Assembly: GCA_028683785.1 (NCBI GenBank)
Contig: JAQUHC010000004.1
Location: 1-40,101 of the forward strand
Origin: Oscillospiraceae bacterium
Lineage (GTDB): Bacteria; Bacillota; Clostridia; Oscillospirales; Acutalibacteraceae
DNA: 40,101 bases
Direction of reading: 5' to 3'
Part shown: one piece after another, positions 1 to 8,306 of the stretch
How positions within the stretch are numbered: position 1 is the first letter of the stretch
How the letters are laid out: the number at the start of each line of letters is the position of its first letter
Translations under genes and position numbers: made by a program
Notes under the pieces: generated by a model
What the model was told of the DNA's origin: nothing
The model's database searches: none
Seen by the model: the letters and a program-made list of their open reading frames with translations, nothing else

Positions 1-1162
1 CGTCCTCTTTTTCTTCAACAGCAAAAGTAGTTCCTTTTATACCGGCGACAGCCTGTTTATGTTCAAATTCCATTTCCCCGCCGTGAATCATCTTTTGAAT
101 GTTACACCATATATTTCCCGATAGTATTTCCGTTGCTGATGGCGACTCAGGCTCATCGGGAAGTGTAATCTGTGTGTTTTCTCGTATTGAAAAGGTGGTA
201 TAGTTGGTTTTACTTATAACAACACCGGAGTCGCGATGGGTTCTTATAGTATCTCCAAAATAAATTCTACTATTTGGAGACAAATATTCCCATTCGTCTT
301 CATACTGTTTATCTTTCCGAATGATCCATACTTCTCCCCAGATATCCGCAACTCTCAAATTACTATCTACATAATTCGGGTCGAGCTTATGAAGCTTATC
401 TTTTTCCTTTTGCCTATTTTTCCAAGCTTCGAGAATTCTTTCTTCCTTTATTTTTGCATTATACTCCTCGCGCATTTTTACGGCATTTTCCCCGCCGGTT
501 GTATGCCACGTATACTCATAAGCGGTTTGCATAGTTTCATTTCCGCCGCCCAACCCGGTGACTATATATACTTTATCACCTTCCGAGCTGCCTTGAGGCA
601 TTTTCGCGCCCATATCGGCGCTCATTCCTTCATAGCCTGTATTGGTATCGTTCTTGTAGGTTTCCAGGAATGATTTTGTGTATTTTTCTGTAATATCGTA
701 AAGAGAGGTGGATGTTCCGTATGATGCAAAAGGGTCGTCTATATTTATGGGTGTAATAAATGAACCGACACTTGCCCCGAGGTGAAAACAAATCTTGCTC
801 GAGGTTTCAGCCCATATGTACGTATGCAAAACAACCTGTTCTCCCCCGAGATAGTATTTTTCCGGAGTTGCCACCTGACCGGTACTCTTAACATACTCTC
901 CATTGCATTTGTCATGCGTTTTACCGGTATAGGGAACGCCGTCATATGTGACTTCACAACGATATGTATAACTGCCGCGACGGTATACCCATGTTGGGCT
1001 ATAATACTCGCTTTTCTCAACCTTGCTTTTATCTACCTCACTGTCGATAATATTTGTTCTCTCCCAATATCCCGTTTCTTCATTTGCGTAAGTATTCAGG
1101 GGCAGTATGCAAGAAAACAGAAGAATAAAAGAAACGATTGCCGATAATAATTTCTTTTTCAT
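1..1162 (-). CDS. Secreted protein, 3' end off the window; FecR-like motif near the left edge
   Basis: Hand translation from ATG at 1162 gives an uninterrupted frame to base 1: MKKKLLSAIVSFILLFSCILPLNTYANEETGYWERTN...HKQAVAGIKGTTFAVEEKED. Signal peptide, AAGGAG-type RBS just upstream. The VAGIKGTTFAVEE segment resembles the FecR-domain pattern. Absent from the ORF track because it is open at the edge. Confidence 0.88.
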   Translation of the reverse strand, partial: MKKKLLSAIVSFILLFSCILPLNTYANEETGYWERTNIIDSEVDKSKVEKSEYYSPTWVYRRGSYTYRCEVTYDGVPYTGKTHDKCNGEYVKSTGQVATPEKYYLGGEQVVLHTYIWAETSSKICFHLGASVGSFITPINIDDPFASYGTSTSLYDITEKYTKSFLETYKNDTNTGYEGMSADMGAKMPQGSSEGDKVYIVTGLGGGNETMQTAYEYTWHTTGGENAVKMREEYNAKIKEERILEAWKNRQKEKDKLHKLDPNYVDSNLRVADIWGEVWIIRKDKQYEDEWEYLSPNSRIYFGDTIRTHRDSGVVISKTNYTTFSIRENTQITLPDEPESPSATEILSGNIWCNIQKMIHGGEMEFEHKQAVAGIKGTTFAVEEKED

Positions 1163-1297
1163 TTGTATATCTCCTTTATAATGGGGTTTCTGATTTTCTT
1201 TTTTAGAATCTGGTAAAACCTTTTCGCGTGCCGAGCCATACCAAATGAACATTCCGCGAGTCCCGTGATAGCATACAGGAGCATCACTGCTACAATA

Positions 1298-1389
1298 ATA
1301 CTTATTTAATTTATAAACATAGATAATATCCTCGTCCGTTGTATATCTTCTTATTATGATATTTCTATATATCTACTTTAAATTGGTAT
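1298..1389 (+). repeat. 92-bp MITE-like element, copy 1
   Basis: ATACTTATTTAATTTATAAACATAG...CTACTTTAAATTGGTAT; differs from 7662..7753 at 5 of 92 positions by eye; imperfect terminal inverted repeats ATACTAATTTAA. Confidence 0.85.
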
Positions 1390-1431
1390 AAGCATCGAAA
1401 ATAATTCTATGCCCCATGGTTTTGGCCGCAT

Positions 1432-2154
1432 TTATTTAAACAGCGGATTGCCGCAGCTGTCACAAACATCGTTATGTATGTCATTGAATTTCTTACACAT
1501 CATGCACGGTATGTAACTGTCTCGGGATTTATCGTATTTTTCGTAACTGTAATTTAGTTGAGGGTAATAACGGACGCGATCTCCGATTTCAAGGTAGTTG
1601 TAGTAATCGATGTCGATGTCGCGTCCCTGATAAAAGCTTTCAACACACCGCTCCTTTTTGCCGCTGTCGGTACGGAAAGTAATCACGTATTCATCGTAAT
1701 GCTCTATGTCCGAGCTGTCGCCGTTACTTACCCGTCTTGTTTTATCTTTATAGCGCTTGTCTGTAACAACACCGTCCCATCCGCGCTTGGCATTTGAAAT
1801 AAAGATTGAAATTAAGTTGAGCAGTAAAAAAACACCGGATATTGCGCCGCCTATGACAAGCGCATCGGTAGTATTAACTTCATCGGACACTAAGCTGACG
1901 ATCAAATAGATAATGAGCGGCAGCGGTATCGTGATAAAAGCGCAGCCGCGTGAAAACTTTTTGCTCTTTTCTATCGATTCCACGATTTTCGGATCGTGAA
2001 TTTTATCAGAAAATCCGACTCTTCCGCATGGCTCGAAGTTTACTTGCTTTGAAGCGGTTTCAACTGTTTGATTTGTGGTGACTTCGCCGCATCCAGAACA
2101 GAATTTCGCTTGCGCGTTAAGCTCTGCGCCGCAGTTCTGACAGTATTTTGCCAT
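1432..2154 (-). CDS. Membrane protein with N- and C-terminal zinc ribbons
   Basis: Begins MAKYCQNCGAELNAQAKFCSGCGE; two hydrophobic segments; soluble region WDGVVTDKRYKDKTRR...DEYVITFRTDSGKKE; C-terminal CMMCKKFNDIHNDVCDSCGNPLFK. Confidence 0.85.
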   Translation of the reverse strand: MAKYCQNCGAELNAQAKFCSGCGEVTTNQTVETASKQVNFEPCGRVGFSDKIHDPKIVESIEKSKKFSRGCAFITIPLPLIIYLIVSLVSDEVNTTDALVIGGAISGVFLLLNLISIFISNAKRGWDGVVTDKRYKDKTRRVSNGDSSDIEHYDEYVITFRTDSGKKERCVESFYQGRDIDIDYYNYLEIGDRVRYYPQLNYSYEKYDKSRDSYIPCMMCKKFNDIHNDVCDSCGNPLFK

Positions 2155-2232
2155 ATTTCAGTTCCTCCATATTTTCTCTGACAATAGATGGTATGTTGTC
2201 TCTCACGGATATGCCTCCGGTTTTTTGCCTGG

Positions 2233-2820
2233 TTATTCAGCCGCAAATCTGAACATTAAATCCGGCGCTACATTGACATAACCGGGATAATAGTGCATGG
2301 TGATCTCGCCTTTATCGGTTTGTCGTTGATAGATCATCCAGCCGCCAGTGGATTCACCGGGGGCAAGATCAACTCTTGACATGTATCTTTCGCCCCTGTC
2401 AGCAACTTCTAGCATCACCTGTGAGTTTTCTTCTGAGGCCATTTCACTATCATCACCGGTGGGACCTTCATTGTAAACTATACACAAAGCCTTCAATCTC
2501 GGAGATTCTATCGTTTCATCCGAGACGTTTTTGAAGGTAAACCAGACCTTTACATAGTCAAACCCATCCTTTGCCTTTTGAAGCATGGTATTTGGGGCGG
2601 CCGCCGCAATTTTATCAATGGTGATGGAAAGTCCGTTTGCCTCAGCAGCTTCACCAATGCCATAATATTTTTTCTCATTTTTTCCTTCTTCACCCGACAG
2701 CGTGTTGCTCGATTCAGCGGGGTTAGTGCTTTTGGATGGTGATTTTCCATCATCCTCGCCGCACGCAGCGAGAGTAAATATTAACGCCAGCGCTAAGATA
2801 ATAATTAATGTTTTTTTCAT
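2233..2820 (-). CDS. Lipoprotein, DUF4352-like
   Basis: Signal peptide with lipobox (MKKTLIIILALALIFTLAACGEDDG); GEAAEANGLSITIDKI...DYVKVWFTFKNVSDETIES resembles the DUF4352 beta-sandwich pattern. Confidence 0.8.
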   Translation of the reverse strand: MKKTLIIILALALIFTLAACGEDDGKSPSKSTNPAESSNTLSGEEGKNEKKYYGIGEAAEANGLSITIDKIAAAAPNTMLQKAKDGFDYVKVWFTFKNVSDETIESPRLKALCIVYNEGPTGDDSEMASEENSQVMLEVADRGERYMSRVDLAPGESTGGWMIYQRQTDKGEITMHYYPGYVNVAPDLMFRFAAE

Positions 2821-2862
2821 AAGAGAAGCCTCCTAATTTTGATTTTTCAAACTTCCATCAGA

Positions 2863-5800
2863 TTAAAGTGTATCCATACTCTTTTTTGGAATATACGGCG
2901 GGTCAACCGGCGGAGATTTTGTTTCCGAGGCAAAAGGCACCTCGCCAAAAAGCTCCCCAAATAGATAATCAAAGAACTTACCTACCGCTTCGAAATTGAG
3001 ATCAACAGAAATCATGGAAGCTGTCTTTTGGCCGTTTTGTTCCGTGGATTCACTGATCCAGCTTATCCGTGGCCATGCCGAAAGATCAACATAGCTTTTG
3101 CCACCGCCGTGGTAACTCCGCCAACTCTGAACAGCCTCTGAGTCAATTTCTACGATTTTTGCCGTACCCTTTCCAAATAATTCTTCAAGGTACTTCTTGA
3201 TAACTTTTGATTGCTTAAACTCTACAATCTTCAAAACATATTCTCCTTGCTTGTCGATATCCCATCTACCCTTGAAAACATTAGGTGCAATATTCTGCAG
3301 CCATTTGCTTATCGGGTAATTCAACGCTTTCTGCACGGAAGAGTTCTTTAAGGCATTGTCAATAAATTCGCCTGCTATTTTTTTCACGCCCATGGCTGTT
3401 AAGTCTGCAGTAAGCGCTGTAATGGCCGAATATACATCGATTTTCCCGTCTTCATCCATGTTCTCATAAATGTTTTTTCCGATTTTCCAAACAAGGAATC
3501 CTGCTGCTACCGCACAAACTTGTTTAAAGCTTAGCTTACTCTCTTTCGATGTCGCGTCATCGAAAGCATTGGTTATGAGGTTATCCACACCTGCGGTGAT
3601 ATTTTTAGTGATCTCCAGTTCATCCAAATTAATTTCTTCATCATTGAGCAGCCGGTCAATCACTTCACCCAAGAATGCGGCGAAAATGTCTTTGGCGGGG
3701 GACAAAAGGGCGTCGGCCGTATTGCCGTAATAGGTGCTGATCAGATATGAAAAAGCCTGATCGCCGAACCATTTTATCCAATCGGCATAGAAGATCATAG
3801 TATCCAGTTCTGCGACAATCTGCTCATATTCGGCAGCATCCTTTGTGTAATAGATAACCGCATCCTGACAGATTTTGAATGTCACAAGGCGCAGCTCGGC
3901 TGTTGACATCTTTTTGCCGTTTTCTCTTAATATTTTGGCTACTTCCGGGCTGATGCCGCCTACTTTGCTGACGATTTTTTTCATGTTGGCAAAGGCTTCA
4001 TCCCAGCCGGCCAGCGGTCCGGGTCCTCCGCCTACGAGACAAATCGGCAGATCCAAGGTGTATTCTTTCTGACCATAAGCACAGGAAATTGGCAAGGTCA
4101 GGTAATAAGGTTTACCTTTCTCCTCTACCAGAGCTTCTTTAGGAGCAAATTTATATGCTTTCAAGTTACTCTGGGTATCCTCTATAGTATATTTAAATCT
4201 CTCTGCCAGGTGGGCAGTGCGTTCGTCCGTTCCTTTTAAGCCTCCAAAATCAGGACTGAAATCTTTAGGAGCGAGAACACGGACAATGCGTTTCCCATCA
4301 TCCCTCTGCTCAGGCACGGCAAAGTCCAGAACAAAATTTGTCGGCACTACGTCGCCCCATTCGTCCGTAGTCTCCTGATCAAAGGCGCCGATTAAGACAT
4401 AACCCTTGTCATCAAACTTTACCTCCCGAATGGAAAGCCCTTCCGGATAAAGTTCTGCGTTTACGCTTTCCTCCGTCTTTTCCTTATCGTTTTCAGCCAG
4501 AATACCAATCCCAAACATTTGCTTGACAGCTTGAGGTGTTTCAGGCTTGGCGCTGAGGTTCTTTACTTTAAGTAGGTATCTTGTTTCATTTGCGTTTTCT
4601 GTTTCTTCCAGTTTACAACTTAGAGGGACACCCTCCGCCACATCCAGGCGTACTGAGGTTGGCTTTTCCATAAAATCATTCAGTATAACCGGAGTTTCAT
4701 AAACCTCTCCATCTCCTAAGAGCATAGGTAAAGTCATTGTCAAGTAATCTCCTCGCTCAGGGAAGGAAATATAGGGTTTCCCGATTAAGCGGAATGTTAC
4801 GTTGTTTTGGAAGGAACCGCCTTCACCGCTGAAGCGTATGCTTAAAACGCCGCTGTTAGGATTTTGCCCGCCGGGAACAGACTCAGCAAGAACCAGAGCA
4901 CCCATGTAATTTTCCGCCGTGGCGGTGCTTTGCACCTTGAGCCCTCCGCCGGAAAACATCTCAATTCGGGCACTTAAATCGGGCCGGTCTATTTCTTCCC
5001 CTTCAGGCGTGATTTCCACAATCCTGGCATAGACGGTTACCGGTTGAGTATCATAACGGATGGCGTCACCGAAATCTTTGCGTAAGCACATTTTGTATCT
5101 GCTTTTTTTCTTTTTGGAACTATCATCAGATCCGCTGCCGGTTCCTGCTCCGACTATTGCAGTTGCACCGCCTATGATGACAATAGCAACGGCTTCAGGG
5201 ATAGAAGTGGAAGTTTCTCCTTTATCCTTATCGGCGCGGGTATCCACTGTGTCCGTTTCTTTATTGTCTGCTGCTGCCGCCTTAGCACTCAGCTTGACCC
5301 CGACGACCCGAAAATGCACTGTGATGCACGAAGCTGGCTTGCCATCACTGGTCAATCTGCTGCCGGAAGCAATTATTAATAATGTCGAGGGATCATCGGC
5401 TTCAATTCTATGTCCGGCAGCATAAGAGGCCTCCGGCAAACGATATTTACTTCCATAATCTATGGACTCGACCAAGTCATTGCTAACCGTGCTGGGGGAG
5501 CCGGCATAGTCGTGGGTCATAGTATAAGAGCCGCCTACGTTATGTATAATTGCTTTGGATTTCGTAGTACCAAACTGGATATTCTTCATTATATACTCAC
5601 CGGATACTGACGCAGTTCTGGTATGGTCTCCCACAGTAAATTGAATGGGACCATAACTGATATCAAGCTTGTATTCCGGAATGACCTCTCCTCTTTTGAG
5701 GATAAGCGGCGCGCCGCTTACCGGATAATACCTTCTATTTTCCGCACTATTAAGAAAAGAGTTAAAAAGTTGTATATATACTTCATAGGGCACAAGATAA

Positions 5801-5997
5801 ATCTCGTCCGAGCGTTCCCAAAACTCATAAAAAGAATCCCAATCATCCCCACTTTTCATATTCAGCGTGCTGACGGGATCAACATACCCCTTGGGTGCTT
5901 TCGAACTTTCTGCATATGCGGTCAATGACATCAGCATCATGCTGCAAATGAGAAATACCAGGCAAACTGCAAACTGTTTTTTTCTTCTTGTTTTCAT
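2863..5997 (-). CDS. Large exported/membrane protein of unknown function (about 1045 aa)
   Basis: Track ORF 2863..6087, start revised to 5997 (MKTRRKKQFAVCLVFLICSMMLMSLTAYAES, signal peptide). The start overlaps the upstream stop as ATGA. Internal hydrophobic segment IPEAVAIVIIGGATAIVGAGTG followed by KKKKSRYKMCLRKDFGDAIRYDTQPVTVYARI. Confidence 0.85.
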   Translation of the reverse strand: MKTRRKKQFAVCLVFLICSMMLMSLTAYAESSKAPKGYVDPVSTLNMKSGDDWDSFYEFWERSDEIYLVPYEVYIQLFNSFLNSAENRRYYPVSGAPLILKRGEVIPEYKLDISYGPIQFTVGDHTRTASVSGEYIMKNIQFGTTKSKAIIHNVGGSYTMTHDYAGSPSTVSNDLVESIDYGSKYRLPEASYAAGHRIEADDPSTLLIIASGSRLTSDGKPASCITVHFRVVGVKLSAKAAAADNKETDTVDTRADKDKGETSTSIPEAVAIVIIGGATAIVGAGTGSGSDDSSKKKKSRYKMCLRKDFGDAIRYDTQPVTVYARIVEITPEGEEIDRPDLSARIEMFSGGGLKVQSTATAENYMGALVLAESVPGGQNPNSGVLSIRFSGEGGSFQNNVTFRLIGKPYISFPERGDYLTMTLPMLLGDGEVYETPVILNDFMEKPTSVRLDVAEGVPLSCKLEETENANETRYLLKVKNLSAKPETPQAVKQMFGIGILAENDKEKTEESVNAELYPEGLSIREVKFDDKGYVLIGAFDQETTDEWGDVVPTNFVLDFAVPEQRDDGKRIVRVLAPKDFSPDFGGLKGTDERTAHLAERFKYTIEDTQSNLKAYKFAPKEALVEEKGKPYYLTLPISCAYGQKEYTLDLPICLVGGGPGPLAGWDEAFANMKKIVSKVGGISPEVAKILRENGKKMSTAELRLVTFKICQDAVIYYTKDAAEYEQIVAELDTMIFYADWIKWFGDQAFSYLISTYYGNTADALLSPAKDIFAAFLGEVIDRLLNDEEINLDELEITKNITAGVDNLITNAFDDATSKESKLSFKQVCAVAAGFLVWKIGKNIYENMDEDGKIDVYSAITALTADLTAMGVKKIAGEFIDNALKNSSVQKALNYPISKWLQNIAPNVFKGRWDIDKQGEYVLKIVEFKQSKVIKKYLEELFGKGTAKIVEIDSEAVQSWRSYHGGGKSYVDLSAWPRISWISESTEQNGQKTASMISVDLNFEAVGKFFDYLFGELFGEVPFASETKSPPVDPPYIPKKSMDTL

Positions 5998-6971
5998 TCT
6001 GAGGTCGCCTCCTTTTTGTTTTTGCTCACGGCTAGCAATATGCCGCCTGCTATAAGCAGCAGGAGACCAAGCACATAACCGTTCCATCCACCGGGCAGTA
6101 GACTCACCGCCGTAAAGGCTGCAAATCCCAGCGTCCAGCCGCTCATCATCGCTGTCACAACTAAACCGTTCGCCTTTGGCAGCAGCGCCGAGATTATCCG
6201 CCGCAAAAAGCCGTTTTGGGTCAGAGCCTTAGCTGAAAGTGCAAAGCCCGCAACACACACCATGGTATTTTGCAGATTCGATGAAACCATCAAATTGCAG
6301 ACCATCAGCGCAGCCCCGGCACCCATGAGCAGCGGAGCAAAAGCTTCCTTGCCGCTCTTTGTGCTGGACACCAGTTTGCTTATGCCACTTTTTATGCCTC
6401 TCAGCATTCCTTTGTCGGCAACCACCTGTGCCAGCAGAGCCGCTACCAGCCCTTTACCTATGCTGCCGCCGATGAGACTGCCCCGCGCTGCGGTCAGAAA
6501 GGAAAGTATCTTGAGCGGCAATGGGGAAATATCCAAAGCTGCCAAGATATTTAGTATCAACCAAATAGCAGCAAGGGCAATAACAACAAAAAGGCGTTTT
6601 TTATCACCCAAGGTTTTCTTAAAGCCGCCTGCCAAACCTCTGAAACCGCTTTTTAGTAATGACAACAGTCCTTCTCCGGCAAAATCGCCGGTGGCGGGAA
6701 CCAGCTCCGACGGCAAGGCAAGCTCGCCCGCCAACCCATAGGCGGGGGACGCCGCGGAGAACATACTTTTAGCATAGGCGGCTGTCTTGGTTTTTGCTTC
6801 GCTTTTTATTTGTTTGCCGACCTTTGTCAAGACGGTCTCGCTGTTCGGCGCAACCTGATCCGGCTGATTCTTCACTTCCTCCGATGCGGGGGAAGCATTG
6901 GCTCCGCACTTTGCACAGAACTTTGTGTCCTCATTCAGAGACGCGCCGCAGCTTGTGCAGAATTTACCCAT
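5994..6971 (-). CDS. Zinc-ribbon multi-TM membrane protein
   Basis: MGKFCTSCGASLNEDTKFCAKCGA then several hydrophobic segments. Start revised to 6971 because AGGAG lies 8 nt upstream. Confidence 0.83.
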   Translation of the reverse strand: MGKFCTSCGASLNEDTKFCAKCGANASPASEEVKNQPDQVAPNSETVLTKVGKQIKSEAKTKTAAYAKSMFSAASPAYGLAGELALPSELVPATGDFAGEGLLSLLKSGFRGLAGGFKKTLGDKKRLFVVIALAAIWLILNILAALDISPLPLKILSFLTAARGSLIGGSIGKGLVAALLAQVVADKGMLRGIKSGISKLVSSTKSGKEAFAPLLMGAGAALMVCNLMVSSNLQNTMVCVAGFALSAKALTQNGFLRRIISALLPKANGLVVTAMMSGWTLGFAAFTAVSLLPGGWNGYVLGLLLLIAGGILLAVSKNKKEATSE

Positions 6972-7089
6972 TATACTCGCTCCTATTTTCATTATTATGA
7001 CCTTCCTTTCGCACCGACTGGGATGTTTTGGCCGGTTCGGCTATGCCGAATTTGCGCCTCGCTTTTGGCGCAAAAGGACAAAACTCCCC

Positions 7090-7113
7090 GTTTGAAAAAT
7101 TTATTTTTCAAAC
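7090..7113. repeat. Perfect inverted repeat, one of three hairpins between genes
   Basis: GTTTGAAAAATTTATTTTTCAAAC; further hairpins TTCGGC-tat-GCCGAA and TTGCGCC-N8-GGCGCAA lie at about 7034..7075. Confidence 0.7.
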
Positions 7114-7131
7114 TTACTCGCTTTTGGTGCG

Positions 7132-7650
7132 TTACCATCCCGTGATGTCTGCCGTTACGCCGGTTTCATACCAGAATTTTCGTTTGACACCCAGTATCTC
7201 CTTTTGGTCGGTCATGCCGTGCAGCAGCTCGATCCGCGTTGATTGGTTCGCATCTCCAAAAGTCAGAATCATCCGCTGCCTGTCAATTTCAATGCCCACC
7301 AAACGCACACCATGAACACCGTTTAGACCCCATCGGTAGATTTTTGTACCAATCAGAATGCCGAAGGTGGACACCACGGTTTCCTCTGTGTGGTTTTGTC
7401 CCGTACCGCCTGTTTTAGAAATAAGAGCCGATGAAACAGCAAGAATTCGATTATCCCAGATTAATGTGGCATCATAAAGTAAACGGTTTTTTAATATAAG
7501 CAAAATGAGGAAGATAACAATGACTGTTCCAAAAGCAAAGGCAACTTCTGTTTTTGCAGTAATCCCAAACCATCCTGTCAGAAGAGTACTGAGTGTAAAA
7601 AACAGGGCATAAAAATTACGCCGCCTGCGAATTGCTTTTATCTGCACCAT
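7132..7650 (-). CDS. Small membrane protein of unknown function
   Basis: Two N-terminal hydrophobic segments followed by a beta-rich soluble region; strong AGGAGGAGG RBS directly before ATG. Confidence 0.75.
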   Translation of the reverse strand: MVQIKAIRRRRNFYALFFTLSTLLTGWFGITAKTEVAFAFGTVIVIFLILLILKNRLLYDATLIWDNRILAVSSALISKTGGTGQNHTEETVVSTFGILIGTKIYRWGLNGVHGVRLVGIEIDRQRMILTFGDANQSTRIELLHGMTDQKEILGVKRKFWYETGVTADITGW

Positions 7651-7661
7651 ACCTCCTCCTT

Positions 7662-7753
7662 ATACTAATTTAATTTATAAACATAGATAATATCCACGTC
7701 CGTTGTATATCTTCTTATTATGATATTTCTATATATTTATTTTAAATTAGTAT
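7662..7753 (+). repeat. 92-bp MITE-like element, copy 2
   Basis: ATACTAATTTAATTTATAAACATAG...TTTATTTTAAATTAGTAT; same orientation and length as copy 1; ends 11 bp upstream of the 7650 start codon. Confidence 0.87.
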
Positions 7754-7863
7754 TACTAATTCTTACACCCTAATTCTAATGAAAATCGGCGGATAAAACA
7801 TCACCCAAAAGGGTGAGTTTGCAGAAAAGGGGCGGACGCATAAATCAACCTCAAAAACAAAAG

Positions 7864-7897
7864 AGCCAGGGAAACAGTATCGTTTCTCTGGCTTTAT
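7864..7897 (-). terminator. Candidate intrinsic terminator, minus strand
   Basis: GAGCCAGGGAAAC-agtatc-GTTTCTCTGGCT inverted repeat; on the minus strand it is followed by CTCTTTTGTTTTTG. Confidence 0.45.
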
Positions 7898-7909
7898 TCG
7901 GTAGTATTA

Positions 7910-8133
7910 GTAGGGGCGGATTCTATATCCGCCCGTTCCAAATCCTCTCGTTAAACAATAACGATTGCGTAATAATGGTTTGGCACAACAACATATTGCG
8001 AGCACATAATGCGCGGAAATTGTTTCATTGTTCGGTTAAATGCAGGTGCAAACATTCGGGAGGATATAGAATCCTCCCCTACGCCGCCAAATATAATTAT
8101 ACGATTATAGGTGCATATTGTAATACTAATCAA
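7910..8133 (-). pseudogene. Degenerate RAYT/Y1 (IS200-like) transposase fragment with REP palindromes
   Basis: Minus-strand translation MFAPAFNRTMKQFPRIMCSQYVVVPNHYYAIVIV resembles the RAYT FNRxMKQ...YVVMPNHxHAIVIV core. GTAGGGGCGGAT-tct-ATATCCGCCCG (about 7910..7937) and CGGGAGGATATAGAATCCTCCCC (about 8056..8083) are REP-like palindromes. Confidence 0.65.
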
Positions 8134-8186
8134 AGGTTATATTAGAATACTTGTTTTTCAATTTAAACAATCGTTTACGAGTTATT

Positions 8187-8293
8187 CGGGCGCACACATA
8201 GGTGCGTTCCTACGAAATCATATACAATTTTACCGAATAAGCGCATAGTTTTAGGGATGACGCAAATTTTTCATTATGTGTCAGCCCCTTAAA
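8187..8293. repeat. Dispersed repeat, inverted copy of 35408..35508
   Basis: The reverse complement reads ggggctgacacataatgaaaaatttgcgtcatccctaaaactatgcgcttattcggtaaaatt...gtaggaacgcacctatgtgtgcgcccg, matching the region after 35408. Confidence 0.65.
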
Positions 8294-8306
8294 ACACAAT
8301 ATTATA

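Noticed and set aside
236-1147. ORFs 236..673 (+), 745..1020 (-) and 782..1147 (+)
   Set aside because: Shadows of the minus-strand secreted protein that is open to base 1.
2040-2246. Minus-strand 68-aa ORF overlapping the zinc-ribbon and lipoprotein genes
   Set aside because: Alternative frame over the start of the zinc-ribbon gene; low-complexity and no RBS.
5060-6741. Plus-strand ORFs 5060..5425, 5410..5610, 5623..5928, 6262..6741
   Set aside because: Antisense to the large exported protein and the zinc-ribbon protein; no RBS or motif support.
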